DNA from: Nocardia kruczakiae NBRC 101016 | GTDB taxonomy: Bacteria > Actinomycetota > Actinomycetes > Mycobacteriales > Mycobacteriaceae | DNA: 39,064 nucleotides | Direction of reading: 5' to 3' | Assembly: GCF_001612965.1 (NCBI RefSeq) | Contig: NZ_BDBL01000060.1 | Span: forward strand, 1-39,064 | Part shown: in pieces, positions 1 through 8,389 of the stretch | Layout: every line of letters starts with the position of its first letter | Position numbering within the stretch: position 1 is the stretch's first letter | The notes under the pieces: model-generated | Told to the model about the DNA's origin: nothing | Database searches by the model: none | What the model saw: only the letters and a program-made list of their open reading frames with translations | Translations under genes and position numbers: made by a program

Positions 1-446
1 GCGGCGTGCCGGGTGGAATCGGGCTGGGCATCGTATCCGGGAGCGGCGAACTCGGGCGACGAGCCGTATCCGCCCGGCGCTTCGAACGAGGCGGGCGGTA
101 ACCCGTTCGTCCCGTATCCCGGCGAGTCCCAGGAGTTCGGCGCGCTCGGCGCCTCCGGAGCGGCGGCCAGGGGATCGTAGAAACTGATCGGGCCGGACAG
201 CGGTGATTCGGCTTCGTACCCGGGTACCGAGAGCTGGAAGTCGGGCATCGGTTCCGGATCCGGCTCGGCCTCCGGGGCGGCGTGCGAGGAGGAACCCTCC
301 CGGACCGCCGGCAGATCTCCGGTCAGGTCGGTGACCGCGATACCGCGTCCGCCTCTGCGGCGCCGTCCGCCGCCCGACGCCGGAACTCCCTGGCCGTTGC
401 GCGCCAGCAGTTCGGCGACCGACAGCTGGGTCGAATCCTCACTCAT
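1..446 (-). CDS. Rv0497-like conserved protein, N-terminal part (cut by window edge)
   Basis: The gene starts at ATG 446 and stays open to the window edge, giving 148 codons without a stop. A Shine-Dalgarno GGAAAGGAG lies just upstream. The N-terminus contains SVAELLARNGQG, then an Arg/Gly-rich stretch (GGGRRRRGGRG), then a long Pro/Ala/Gly/Ser/Tyr-rich disordered region. This head, and the position immediately downstream of ppx on the same strand, match my recollection of M. tuberculosis Rv0497, a conserved protein with a C-terminal membrane segment. That segment would lie outside this window. Function is unknown. It is probably cotranscribed with ppx, with a gap of about 36 bp. Confidence 0.75.
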   Translation of the reverse strand, partial: MSEDSTQLSVAELLARNGQGVPASGGGRRRRGGRGIAVTDLTGDLPAVREGSSSHAAPEAEPDPEPMPDFQLSVPGYEAESPLSGPISFYDPLAAAPEAPSAPNSWDSPGYGTNGLPPASFEAPGGYGSSPEFAAPGYDAQPDSTRHA

Positions 447-482
447 GCCGGCTCCTTTCCGATAGACCGCAGCCCGAATCGA

Positions 483-1478
483 TCATCCCGATACGGCCTC
501 GGTCGGGCCCGGCACTCCGATGGGCCGAGTACTACCCGGACCCGGGTCGGTACCCAGGTCGGTATCCAGTTTGCGCAGGATCAGTCCTTCGCGCAGCGCC
601 CATGGGCAGATTTCGAGCGTATCGAGGGACAATGCCCGCATACTCGCCTCCGCCACGAGTGCGCCGGCCACCAATTGCTGGGACCGGTCGGAACTGACAC
701 CTTCCAATTCTGCGCGATCGGCGGCGGTCATCCGAGAAATGAATGCGATCAACTGCCGCAGACCGGAACTGGTGAGACTACGCCGCACGCGCGGTCCCGC
801 GGCCGAAGGGGCGGCTCCGGTCAGCCGGGCCAGGGAGCGGAAGGTTTTCGAGGTTCCCACCGCCAGATCCGGGCGCCCGACCTCCAGCAGTTGTTTTGCC
901 GGGATCACCAACTCGGCGTCGAGCCAGTCCCGCAGCACCGCCACCCGCCGCTTGCCGGGCGGATCGCCGTTCAGCCAGTCTCTGGTCAGCCGGCCCGCGC
1001 CCAGTTGCAGCGACAGCGCCGCATCGGGCGCCTCGTCGCAGCCGTTGCTCATCTCGAGCGATCCTCCGCCGATGTCGAGATTCAGAATGCGCCCCGCACT
1101 CCACCCGTACCAGCGCCGCACCGCCAGGAACGTCAGCCGGGCCTCGTCGACACCCGACAGCACCCGCAGATCGACACCGGCGCGCGCGCGGATCCGGTCC
1201 AGCACCTCGTCGGAATTGGCCGCCTCCCGCAGCGCCGAGGTCGCGAAGGGCATCAGTTCTACACAGCCGGAAGTCTTTGCGATACTGGCGAATTCGGTGA
1301 TCGTCTTGGTGAGCTTGGCCGCGCCCTCGGGCGTGATGCAGCCCGCGTCGTCCATATTCTCCGACAGCCGCAGGGTGGCCTTCGTCGAGCTCATCGGCAT
1401 CGGGTGCCCACCCCGATGCGCGTCCACCACGAGCAGGTGGACGGTATTACTTCCCACATCGAGAACACCGAGCCGCAC
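483..1478 (-). CDS. ppx: Ppx/GppA family exopolyphosphatase (Rv0496-like)
   Basis: This Ppx/GppA phosphatase (about 331 aa) is predicted to hydrolyse polyphosphate or (p)ppGpp-type substrates in the cytosol. The N-terminal ASKHA nucleotide-binding signature is clear (GVLDVGSNTVHLLVVDAHRG), and a second phosphate loop follows (ILNLDIGGGSLE). The frame extends upstream to 1604, but homology begins at the GTG at 1478. A TACCGT hexamer 6 nt before that GTG fits a leaderless start. Placing it next to an Rv0497-like gene and opposite an Rv0495c-like gene reproduces the mycobacterial order. Mycobacterial Rv0496 is reported as a short-chain exopolyphosphatase, so that activity is inferred here from family resemblance. 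Confidence 0.9.
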   Translation of the reverse strand: MRLGVLDVGSNTVHLLVVDAHRGGHPMPMSSTKATLRLSENMDDAGCITPEGAAKLTKTITEFASIAKTSGCVELMPFATSALREAANSDEVLDRIRARAGVDLRVLSGVDEARLTFLAVRRWYGWSAGRILNLDIGGGSLEMSNGCDEAPDAALSLQLGAGRLTRDWLNGDPPGKRRVAVLRDWLDAELVIPAKQLLEVGRPDLAVGTSKTFRSLARLTGAAPSAAGPRVRRSLTSSGLRQLIAFISRMTAADRAELEGVSSDRSQQLVAGALVAEASMRALSLDTLEICPWALREGLILRKLDTDLGTDPGPGSTRPIGVPGPTEAVSG

Positions 1479-1484
1479 ATGAAT

Positions 1485-1580
1485 ACGGTACCGGGGTCGG
1501 TGCGAGCACCGGAGGACGAATCCGAACTCCCCCGGCCCACCAGCCCGGGAGTGGGGCTCGAGCGGGGAAGCTGTTAGCGT
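1485..1580. promoter_or_regulatory. Divergent promoter region ppx / Rv0495c-like gene
   Basis: On the minus strand TACCGT (1485-1490) lies 6 nt before the ppx GTG. On the plus strand TAGCGT (1575-1580) lies 8 nt before the GTG at 1589. Neither start has a good Shine-Dalgarno sequence, so both look like -10 boxes of leaderless transcripts. This is inference from spacing. Confidence 0.4.
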
Positions 1581-1588
1581 CTGGCGAT

Positions 1589-2485
1589 GTGACCGCAGGA
1601 GCATCCGCGCCCACCCCTCTCACGCCGGACACGGCGCCGACCGGGCTGCGACCAGCTGCGAAGATCGATCCGGCACCGGAGGTCGATCTCGACTTCCCGC
1701 GGGAGTGGATCGAATTCGTCGATCCCGCAAATGCCGAGCATCTGATCGCGGCCGACCTCACCTGGCTGCTGTCGCGCTGGACCTGTGTCTTCGGCACGCC
1801 GGCCTGCCAGGGCATCATCGAGGGCCGCCCGGACGACGGCTGCTGTTCGCACGGCGCCTTCCTCAGCGACGACGACGATCGCAAGAAACTGGCCAAGGCC
1901 GTGAAGATGCTCACGCCGCAGGACTGGCAGCTGATGGACGAAGCGCGCGACCGCGACGGCAAGGTCCGCAAGAAGCTGTATCTGGAAGAGGACGAACTCG
2001 ACGACGAGCCGGCCATCCGCACTCGCCGCTACGAGGGCGCCTGCATCTTCCTCAACCGTCCGGGCTTCGCCGGCGGAATCGGCTGCGCCCTGCACACGAT
2101 GGCCCTGCGCAAGGGCATCGAGCCGCTGACGGTGAAACCCGAGGTGTGCTGGCAGCTGCCGATCCGCCGCACCCAGGACTGGGTCGACCGGCCCGACGGC
2201 GAACAGATCCTGCGCACCACCATCACCGAATACGACCGGCGCGGCTGGGGCCCGGGCGGTCTGGATCTGCACTGGTACTGCTCGGGTTCGCCCGACGCGC
2301 ATGTCGGCAGCCGCCCGGTCTGGCAGTCCTACGCCCCCGAACTGATCGAATTGATCGGGCAGCCGGCCTACGACGAACTCGCCCGGCACTGTCGGCGGCG
2401 CGAAGGGCTGGGGCTGATCGCGGTGCATCCGGCCACGACCGCCGCCCGCGAGAAAGCGGAAACCGACCCGGCCGGGAATATCTGA
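1589..2485 (+). CDS. Rv0495c-like conserved hypothetical, Cys-rich
   Basis: This is a 298-aa protein with a GTG start, supported by a -10-like TAGCGT 8 nt upstream. It resembles Rv0495c of M. tuberculosis in position and overall sequence. The visible hallmark is a set of conserved-looking cysteines and histidines: CVFGTPACQG, DDGCCSHGAF, then ACIFLNRPGFAGGIGCALHT. The pattern suggests a metal or Fe-S site similar in style to CxxCxxCC zinc/iron chelating domains. No membrane segment or signal peptide is present. The gene is divergent from ppx and 24 bp upstream of an FMN reductase in the same direction, so the two may be cotranscribed. Function is unknown. Confidence 0.8.
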   Translation: MTAGASAPTPLTPDTAPTGLRPAAKIDPAPEVDLDFPREWIEFVDPANAEHLIAADLTWLLSRWTCVFGTPACQGIIEGRPDDGCCSHGAFLSDDDDRKKLAKAVKMLTPQDWQLMDEARDRDGKVRKKLYLEEDELDDEPAIRTRRYEGACIFLNRPGFAGGIGCALHTMALRKGIEPLTVKPEVCWQLPIRRTQDWVDRPDGEQILRTTITEYDRRGWGPGGLDLHWYCSGSPDAHVGSRPVWQSYAPELIELIGQPAYDELARHCRRREGLGLIAVHPATTAAREKAETDPAGNI

Positions 2486-2509
2486 TCCGCCAACCCATTT
2501 CGTAGGAAT

Positions 2510-3151
2510 ATGGGTATTGCGCCGGGTACGCCGGCATCCGAGTCCTCCGTCGCCGAGACCGATTCCGCGGGATCCGTTCCCGGGGCGGCATCACGCCCCG
2601 GCGCACCTCGAATCCTGTTGATTTCCGGTAGTACCCGCCCGGGATCCACCAACACCGCCGCGTTGCGCACCTTCGCCGATATCGCCGCACCGGACTGCAC
2701 CGCGGAATTGTTCACCGGATTGGTCGATATCCCGGCCTTCGTTCCGGGCGATCAACCCGCCCCGCCGGCGGTGCACGCATTGCGTGAGCGACTCGCGGCC
2801 GCCGACGCGGTGGTGTTCTGCGCGCCCGAATACGCCGGCTTCATTCCCGGCAGCCTGAAGAATCTGCTGGAGTGGACCGTCGGGGCCGCGGATCTGCACG
2901 AGAAACCGGTGGCCTGGATTTCGGTGGCGGCCCCCGGGCGCGGCGAAGGTGCGATCACATCGCTGCGCACGGTGCTCGGATATGTCGGCGCGGTGGAAAT
3001 CGAATCCGCGTGCCGGCGAATAACGGTGCTGGGCAGCATGGTCGGCGCCGACGGAACGATCGCGGACGCCACGGTGCGACAGGCTCTCGCCGAATCCGTC
3101 GCCGCGATCGGCGCCTATCTCTCGGCCGCGGCCGAGCCCCGGGAATTGTGA
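2510..3151 (+). CDS. NADPH-dependent FMN reductase family protein
   Basis: This 213-aa flavodoxin-like protein has a poorly conserved tail of about 30 residues before the fold. The FMN phosphate loop is ILLISGSTRPGSTNT. The flavin-contacting segment AVVFCAPEYAGFIPGSLKNL is typical of NADPH:FMN/quinone/azo reductases (PF03358). It would reduce flavin or a quinone or azo substrate with NAD(P)H, but the physiological substrate cannot be read from the sequence. It follows the Rv0495c-like gene by 24 bp on the same strand, so an operon is plausible. ATG 2510 is the first start in frame, and a later start near the fold is possible. Confidence 0.85.
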   Translation: MGIAPGTPASESSVAETDSAGSVPGAASRPGAPRILLISGSTRPGSTNTAALRTFADIAAPDCTAELFTGLVDIPAFVPGDQPAPPAVHALRERLAAADAVVFCAPEYAGFIPGSLKNLLEWTVGAADLHEKPVAWISVAAPGRGEGAITSLRTVLGYVGAVEIESACRRITVLGSMVGADGTIADATVRQALAESVAAIGAYLSAAAEPREL

Positions 3152-3214
3152 AGTATCTCTGTACGGTCATCGCCTCGCCATGCGCGCTTCACATACCCGT
3201 GATAGGCATAAGCC

Positions 3215-3544
3215 ATGATGAGGAAATTCTTGGCTACTGCAGCACTCGCCGCCGGTGCGGCCCTGACGCTGGCTCCCGCCGCGCACGCCGACCCCGCCAC
3301 CGATCCGGCGCACTACTCGCTGCAGAACGACAACTTCGTCGTCTACAACGACCCGGCGGTGCTGTCCGCGAAGGAGAACGGCAAGCAGGTCATCGTGAGC
3401 CCCTACGGCACCTCGCGCCCGATCGCGTGCCACGACGACACCGCGCCGCTGGACGACTGCTGGCAGCGTGACGACTTCGGCTGGTTCCAGCTGCAGAAGC
3501 AGGAACTGCCGCAGATCGGCACCGCGTGGGTGCACGTCGTCTAA
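3215..3544 (+). CDS. Small secreted protein of unknown function
   Basis: This 109-aa protein begins MMRKFLATAALAAGAALTLAPAAHADP in outline: a basic N-terminus, a hydrophobic core and an Ala-x-Ala-type cleavage site (AHA-DP) near residue 26. It is therefore a classical Sec-exported precursor with a mature part of about 83 aa. The mature part has two cysteines (IACHDD and LDDCWQ) 13 residues apart that could form a disulfide, and many aromatic residues. No family was recognised. It stands alone after the FMN reductase (63 bp gap) and ends just before a strong terminator. Confidence 0.75.
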   Translation: MMRKFLATAALAAGAALTLAPAAHADPATDPAHYSLQNDNFVVYNDPAVLSAKENGKQVIVSPYGTSRPIACHDDTAPLDDCWQRDDFGWFQLQKQELPQIGTAWVHVV

Positions 3545-3574
3545 CCGACGTCGATTCGGAAAAAGTCGATACGG

Positions 3575-3609
3575 GAAAGCCGCGAGACCCGTCGTGTCTC
3601 GCGGCTTTC
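3575..3609. terminator. Bidirectional intrinsic terminator
   Basis: Perfect 14-bp arms GAAAGCCGCGAGAC (3575-3588) and GTCTCGCGGCTTTC (3596-3609) enclose a 7-nt loop. T runs exit on both strands. It lies exactly between the convergent stops of the small secreted protein (3544) and regX3 (3625), so it can stop transcription from both sides. Confidence 0.85.
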
Positions 3610-3624
3610 TCGTATCCGGCGGAA

Positions 3625-4314
3625 TCAGGCCTCGAGCTTGTACCCGAGCCCGCGCACGGTCACCAGATGTTCGGGCTTGGCCGGATCGGCCTCGATCTTC
3701 GACCGCAGCCGCTTGACGTGGACGTCCAGGGTCTTGGTGTCGCCGACGTAATCGGCGCCCCAGACGCGGTCGATCAGCTGGCCGCGGGTCAGCACCCGGC
3801 CGGAATTGCGCAGCAGGTATTCGAGCAGGTCGAATTCCTTCAGCGGCAGCGTCACCGACTTGCCGTTGACCTGCACGGTGTGGCGGTCCACATCCATGCG
3901 CACCGGGCCGGCCTCGAGCACGCCGCTCTCGCCGGACCCGTCCATCTCCTCGCCGGCGCCGCGGCGCAGCACCGCCCGAATGCGGGCGATCAGCTCCCGT
4001 GAGGAGTACGGCTTGGTGACGTAGTCGTCGGCGCCCAGTTCCAGGCCGACCACCTTGTCGATCTCGCTGTCGCGCGCGGTCACCATGATCACCGGCACAC
4101 TGCTGCGGGTGCGCAGCTGCTTGCACACATCGGTGCCGCTCATGCCGGGGAGCATCAGATCCAGCAGCACGATATCGGCGCCGGAGCGGTCGAATTCCGA
4201 CAGCGCGGATGGCCCGTCGCCGACGACCGTGACCTCGAAGCCCTCCTTGCGCAGCAGGAACGCGAGCGGATCGGCCAGCGACTCCTCGTCCTCGACGATC
4301 AACACACTGGTCAT
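3625..4314 (-). CDS. regX3: RegX3, OmpR/PhoB-family response regulator
   Basis: This 229-aa response regulator has an N-terminal receiver domain (about 1-120) with the acidic pair in VLIVEDEE, phosphoacceptor Asp52 in VLLDLMLP and the switch Lys in DYVTKPYS. A C-terminal winged-helix DNA-binding domain follows (about 135-227, LKEFDLLEYLLRNSGRVLTR and VHVKRLRSKIE). The partner is SenX3, and in mycobacteria the pair controls the phosphate-starvation response. The frame runs upstream to 4488, but ATG 4314 overlaps the senX3 stop by ATGA (4311-4314), giving a start that matches the family and implies translational coupling. Confidence 0.95.
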   Translation of the reverse strand: MTSVLIVEDEESLADPLAFLLRKEGFEVTVVGDGPSALSEFDRSGADIVLLDLMLPGMSGTDVCKQLRTRSSVPVIMVTARDSEIDKVVGLELGADDYVTKPYSSRELIARIRAVLRRGAGEEMDGSGESGVLEAGPVRMDVDRHTVQVNGKSVTLPLKEFDLLEYLLRNSGRVLTRGQLIDRVWGADYVGDTKTLDVHVKRLRSKIEADPAKPEHLVTVRGLGYKLEA

Positions 4315-5561
4315 CGGGTTGCCTCCACACCGTTTTGTCCGGTCCGCCGGCGCGGACCGTCGTCGTTCTTGCCCACCCCGATTGCGGTGGGGCTCTTCTT
4401 CTCCGCCGGGGCGGCGGAATTCTGGTTGCCGGATTCGACCGCGGGAATACGCAGCGTGAACGTGGAACCGGTACCCAATTTGCTCCACAACGTGATTTCC
4501 CCATTGTGATTGGCGGCCACGTGCTTGACGATAGCCAGCCCGAGTCCGGTTCCGCCGGTGGCGCGCGAACGCGCCTTGTCCGCGCGGAAGAAGCGTTCGA
4601 AAACCCGTTCCTGGTCTTCCTTGGCGATGCCGATGCCGCGATCGGTGACCGCGATATTGACGTGGCCGTTGCGCAGCGAACGGCTCACCGACACGTGCGA
4701 ACCCTTCGGCGAATAATTGATCGCATTCTCGACCAGATTAGACAGTGCCGTCACCAGCAGAGTTTCGTCGCCGAGTATTTCCAGTCCGCTGTTGGCGTCG
4801 GTGCTGACGGTGATTCCGGCGGCCTCGGCGGCGGTGCGGGACCGTTCGATCGCGGCATTGACCACGGTGTCGACGTCGACCGCCTCGAGCTGCGGCAGCT
4901 TCTCGGCCCCCTGCAGCCGCGACAGCGCGATCAGCTCGGTGACCATCTTGCCCATCCGGTTCGATTCGCTGACCAGTCGCTGTCCGAAATGCCGCACCGA
5001 ATCCGGATCGTCGGCCGACTCCAGCATGGCCTCGGCGAGCAGACTCATCGCGCCGACCGGGGTCTTGAGCTCGTGGCTGACATTGGCGACGAAATCGCGG
5101 CGGGTGGCCTCCATACGGGCCTGTTCGGAATCGTCGTCGGCGAACAGCACGACGAAGTTGGAATCGCCGCGCGAGAGCGGACGGGCCACACCGCGCACGG
5201 CGATGCTGTTGCGGCCCGGCAGCGGATTCTTCAGCGTCTGGTCGAACTCGACGTCCTCGCCGGTCGCGATCACCTTCTCCACCGCCGCCCAGGCGCGTTC
5301 GTCCAGCAACCGGTTGCGGACCAGGCCCAGTTCCTCGGCGCGCGGGTTGACCAGCACCACGTCGCGATATTCGTCGACCACGGCGATGCCGCTCTCCGAG
5401 GCCAGCACGATCAGATCCAGCACCTGCGACATGGTCAGGCCGGATTCGGCCGCGCGGCGCTCGGCTTGCCGGGCGTTCATGTACGGGATGACCAGGCCAC
5501 CGACGGCCAGACCGACTACGGCCGCGAGGACTGCAAGCAGCACGGCCTGGGGAACGCTCAC
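4311..5561 (-). CDS. senX3: SenX3, sensor histidine kinase
   Basis: This is a membrane sensor kinase of about 416 aa. One N-terminal membrane segment (about 5-28) is followed by a PAS-like domain (about 45-140), a dimerisation/phosphoacceptor H-box with His163 (ANVSHELKTPVGA) and a HATPase domain with N-box (LVENAINYSPKG), G1 (VTDRGIGIA) and G2 (TGGTGLGLAIVKHV). It phosphorylates RegX3 and is tied to phosphate sensing in mycobacteria. The frame continues to 5852, but GTG 5561 begins just before the membrane segment and has TACGAT 7 nt upstream. That gives about the length of mycobacterial SenX3. The long upstream extension is high-GC noise. Confidence 0.93.
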   Translation of the reverse strand: MSVPQAVLLAVLAAVVGLAVGGLVIPYMNARQAERRAAESGLTMSQVLDLIVLASESGIAVVDEYRDVVLVNPRAEELGLVRNRLLDERAWAAVEKVIATGEDVEFDQTLKNPLPGRNSIAVRGVARPLSRGDSNFVVLFADDDSEQARMEATRRDFVANVSHELKTPVGAMSLLAEAMLESADDPDSVRHFGQRLVSESNRMGKMVTELIALSRLQGAEKLPQLEAVDVDTVVNAAIERSRTAAEAAGITVSTDANSGLEILGDETLLVTALSNLVENAINYSPKGSHVSVSRSLRNGHVNIAVTDRGIGIAKEDQERVFERFFRADKARSRATGGTGLGLAIVKHVAANHNGEITLWSKLGTGSTFTLRIPAVESGNQNSAAPAEKKSPTAIGVGKNDDGPRRRTGQNGVEATR

Positions 5562-5568
5562 ATAGAGA

Positions 5569-5574
5569 ATCGTA
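5569..5574 (-). promoter_or_regulatory. -10-like hexamer TACGAT for senX3
   Basis: On the minus strand TACGAT ends 7 nt before the senX3 GTG, with no Shine-Dalgarno sequence between. This fits a leaderless senX3-regX3 transcript and supports the GTG 5561 start. Confidence 0.4.
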
Positions 5575-5643
5575 CGGTCGCGGACACGTACTCCAAACCC
5601 GGGTTGACGAAGTTTCGCGCAGGTCACGGCTGATTCCGCGATC

Positions 5644-5672
5644 GTTGGCCGGGTGTTCACACAAAGTTGGCC
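5644..5672. promoter_or_regulatory. Candidate PHO/RegX3 box: three direct 7-mers at 11-bp spacing
   Basis: Three heptamers, GTTGGCC (5644), GTTCACA (5655) and GTTGGCC (5666), repeat exactly every 11 bp on the plus strand, 83-111 bp upstream of the senX3 start. PhoB/PhoP/RegX3-type regulators bind GTTCACC-like direct heptamers with 4-bp spacers and an 11-bp period. The site is therefore a good candidate for RegX3 autoregulation. The repeats read opposite to senX3 transcription, which lowers confidence. Confidence 0.5.
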
Positions 5673-5908
5673 GAGCCGCGGATCGGCCTCGACCGGCGGT
5701 TTTCGGCCGCATGACAATGGTCGCGCGGGCAGTTTGCCTTGCGGCACCGCACATCTGGAGGCCGCGCGAATCGCGCATGAACACCTCCGGCGTGTCGGTC
5801 GGCCCGCCTCGCTCGGCCTCGCGGCGTAAGCCGGTTGTGAGGTGCGCCTCAATTCCGCGCGGCAGGCACCTGCGGGAGACGCGCCGCGCGCACCGCGGAA
5901 AACGAAAA

Positions 5909-5944
5909 GTCCCGGGTACGTACGCCGTTGTACGTTCCCGGGAC
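5909..5944 (-). terminator. Intrinsic terminator after the CocE-like gene
   Basis: Arms of 15 bp (5909-5923 and 5930-5944, one mismatch) enclose a 6-nt loop, 22 bp after the stop of the minus-strand gene. On the minus strand the stem is followed by CTTTTCGTTTTCC, a U-rich tail. It insulates senX3-regX3 from the upstream hydrolase. Confidence 0.8.
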
Positions 5945-5966
5945 AGTCGGGGAGTCCCCTACCGGA

Positions 5967-8018
5967 TCACCAGCCGGAGTCTCCCTCGAGCGGGATGTTC
6001 ACGAAACTCGGGGCGTTCGGATCCAGTTGCAGATGCTCGGGTTTCAGGCCGGTGTCGGCGAGCATCGGCGCGATCGGCAGGCCCTTGGGGAAGTTGCCGG
6101 CGAACACGTCCACCCGCAGCCGGTGGCCCGGCGCGAGGACGGCCCGGGTGGCGGGCAGGGCGATATTCAGCTCGGTGACCTCACCGGGAACCGTGGGCCG
6201 GCGCTTGTCCAGCGAGGTGTAGGCCCGCGGATCGGTGTAGTCGCCGTTCTCGGAACGGGTGCTGTTCGCCTCGTCGACCTCACGCAGCGAGGCCATCAAC
6301 TGTCCCGAGGACAGCACCGTCGACTGCCCGTCGGGCGCGACATCGTTGACCGTCACCGTCCAGTACCCGTCGGCGGCGTCCTGAACCGTGTTGAGCCGCA
6401 CCGCGATCGGGCCCGAGATGGTGGTCTCGCCCGCGACCGGCGCACTGGTGAAGGTGAGCGCGTCGGTTTCCGCGATGCGTGAGTCCGCCGCGCAGCCGTT
6501 GATGATCGCGAGCACACCGGCGGTGGCCTGCGCGGCATCGTTGGAGCACACCGTGGTCAAACCGGGCGCCACCGTCAGACGCGTCGGCGCACCCGTGAAT
6601 TCACCGGTCAGCGAGCCGTCGTAGACGCTGTTCGCGGTGCCACTGCGGTCAGCGGACAGGTACATGCGGCGGTACTTCGCCGCCTCCTCGGCCGGCGCCG
6701 ACGGCCCGAAACCACCCTGGGTGACCCAGCCGCCGCCCTGTTCGCGCAGCGTCACCGGACCGTAGGTGTCGATGCCGTTGTCGATTCCCTTGAGCCACTT
6801 GTCGAACCACGCGCGCTGCAGGACGTCCAGCCGCGGCGGCAGGCCCGGTTTGCCGTACTCGTTGCCCGAGTTGAGGTGGTAGGTGTTGCCCATGAACAGC
6901 TGCTTCTGCCCGGGCGGCAGCGGGATCTGGTTGTAGATCTTGGATTCGGAGTAGGTGAACAGATCGTGCCAGCCGCCGGTGACGAAGGTCGGCACCTGGA
7001 TCCGGCCCGGATCACCGATCCACGCCTGCCGTTGCGCGGACATGTCGTTCAACATGTCCTTCACCCGCGGATCGAGGGTGTTCATATCGGTGTTGGTGTA
7101 GGCGTTCAGCAGGACGTCCATATAGGTGTACGGGTCGCTGATCCGGTCGTTCAGCCAGGTGGTGTCGAATTTGCCGGTCACGATCGACTGCACGTCCGGA
7201 ACCCATTTGAGGGTGTTGATCGCGGTGAGCCACAACGGAATGAAGTTGAAGCCGAAGCCGCCGCCGGGGGCGAGCACATCGTCGACCAGATCGCTGCCGG
7301 GCACCACCGGGAAGATCGCCTTCAGCGCGGGTGGCTGCTTCTCCGCGACCTGGACCTGATTGATGCCCGAATAGGAAATGCCGGTCATCCCGACCTTGCC
7401 GTCCGACCACGGTTGCCGCGACGCCCAGTCGATCACCTCGACGGTGTCCTGTTGCTCGCGCTGCCGCAACATATCCCATTCGCCCTGCGAGAAGCCGGTG
7501 CCGCGGACATCGACGACGACCTGGGTGTAGCCGCTCTTGATCAGCTGCCGGTCGACGGAGAAGTTGCGGAGCTCGCCGCCACCGAAGGCCTTGGTCAGAT
7601 CGGTGACCCCGGACAGCGGGGTGCCGCTCATATCGATCTGGCGGAACAGTCCCAGCAGCGCGTCGGACAGACCCGGAACCGAGCCCGCGTGATCGGCCAG
7701 ATTCGACACCAGCTTGGTGTAGGGCGTCATGTTCACGACGACCGGGGTACGGGTGTCGACCGGACGGCTGGCGGCGTCGGCGGGGCGGTACACATTGCCC
7801 TTCAGCACCGTGCCGTCGCTCATCGTGATCGGCACATCCCAGTCGATGTGGATGTTCGGATACTGCTGCGGGCCGTCCTCGGTGGCGGTCCACGCGGCGC
7901 CGGCGGCGCCACCGTCCGGGCCGGTCGCGACGGGTCCGGCCTGGGCCCCAGTGGCGAAGAACGGGATGGTCACCGTGGCGGCGACGGCGGCAACTGTGGC
8001 GCGTAACGCGTACTTCAT
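5967..8018 (-). CDS. Secreted CocE/NonD family hydrolase (X-Pro dipeptidyl-peptidase-like)
   Basis: This 683-aa exported serine hydrolase has a signal peptide at 1-27 (ending FFATGAQAGP). An alpha/beta hydrolase core follows (about 55-400) with nucleophile elbow GMTGISYSG (Ser215) and the family motif DVRGTGFSQGEWD. A C-terminal jelly-roll domain (about 430-680) is typical of X-Pro dipeptidyl-peptidase/cocaine-esterase proteins (PF02129 plus PF08530). It should cleave acyl or peptidyl bonds outside the membrane, but the substrate is unknown. It is monocistronic, with a 424-bp upstream region and its own terminator. It is inserted between gpm and senX3, which I recall as adjacent in M. tuberculosis. 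Confidence 0.88.
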   Translation of the reverse strand: MKYALRATVAAVAATVTIPFFATGAQAGPVATGPDGGAAGAAWTATEDGPQQYPNIHIDWDVPITMSDGTVLKGNVYRPADAASRPVDTRTPVVVNMTPYTKLVSNLADHAGSVPGLSDALLGLFRQIDMSGTPLSGVTDLTKAFGGGELRNFSVDRQLIKSGYTQVVVDVRGTGFSQGEWDMLRQREQQDTVEVIDWASRQPWSDGKVGMTGISYSGINQVQVAEKQPPALKAIFPVVPGSDLVDDVLAPGGGFGFNFIPLWLTAINTLKWVPDVQSIVTGKFDTTWLNDRISDPYTYMDVLLNAYTNTDMNTLDPRVKDMLNDMSAQRQAWIGDPGRIQVPTFVTGGWHDLFTYSESKIYNQIPLPPGQKQLFMGNTYHLNSGNEYGKPGLPPRLDVLQRAWFDKWLKGIDNGIDTYGPVTLREQGGGWVTQGGFGPSAPAEEAAKYRRMYLSADRSGTANSVYDGSLTGEFTGAPTRLTVAPGLTTVCSNDAAQATAGVLAIINGCAADSRIAETDALTFTSAPVAGETTISGPIAVRLNTVQDAADGYWTVTVNDVAPDGQSTVLSSGQLMASLREVDEANSTRSENGDYTDPRAYTSLDKRRPTVPGEVTELNIALPATRAVLAPGHRLRVDVFAGNFPKGLPIAPMLADTGLKPEHLQLDPNAPSFVNIPLEGDSGW

Positions 8019-8076
8019 CGAACGTGATCCGCCTCTCGAAATGGTCGAACGACCGAGAGTGTATCTACTGCGGAGT

Positions 8077-8102
8077 AAGTTGCAAACCAGCGGTTACAAC
8101 TT
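8077..8102. promoter_or_regulatory. Imperfect palindrome upstream of the CocE-like gene
   Basis: AAGTTG (8077-8082) and CAACTT (8097-8102) flank inner AAACC/GGTT segments, making a near-symmetric site with a one-base offset. Its place in the promoter region suggests a regulator site. No regulator gene is adjacent. Confidence 0.3.
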
Positions 8103-8389
8103 CTGCACGAAAAGTTTCTCAACTTCTCAGCCTCTCATCCACGTCGATGACCAGCGGAAAGCCCGGCGCTTTACCTGCCGGAAGTTATCCACACCACTCC
8201 CTACCGGCACGGACGCTACTACCGGCGGGGCAAGTCGCGATGCGAACGGCCATATGGGCAATTCGATAGCTACGAATCGGCAGAAGAGATGCAGCTCACA
8301 GAATGCCGAGTATCGCATAGTCACAGGCGGCACCGGCGGAACTTCGACGTTCGGAAATCGTTCGCACGCAGCGCCTTCGAGAGATACGA

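Larger units (their letters stand above)
5562..5966. other. Non-coding region upstream of senX3 (405 bp)
   Basis: No convincing gene was found here. The stretch holds the senX3 -10-like hexamer, the 11-bp-period heptamer repeats at 5644-5672 and, at its far end, the terminator of the CocE-like gene (5909-5944). The middle (about 5680-5900) is GC-rich with no pattern I can name. Confidence 0.6.

Noticed and set aside
4315..4488. Longer regX3 start upstream of 4314
   Set aside because: The extra 58 codons lie inside senX3 and have no receiver-domain homology, and the ATGA overlap fits the usual coupling.
8024..8333. Small genes in the gap between the CocE-like gene and gpm
   Set aside because: Frames on both strands lack ribosome sites, good codon bias or family resemblance, and the stretch looks like promoter and terminator DNA.
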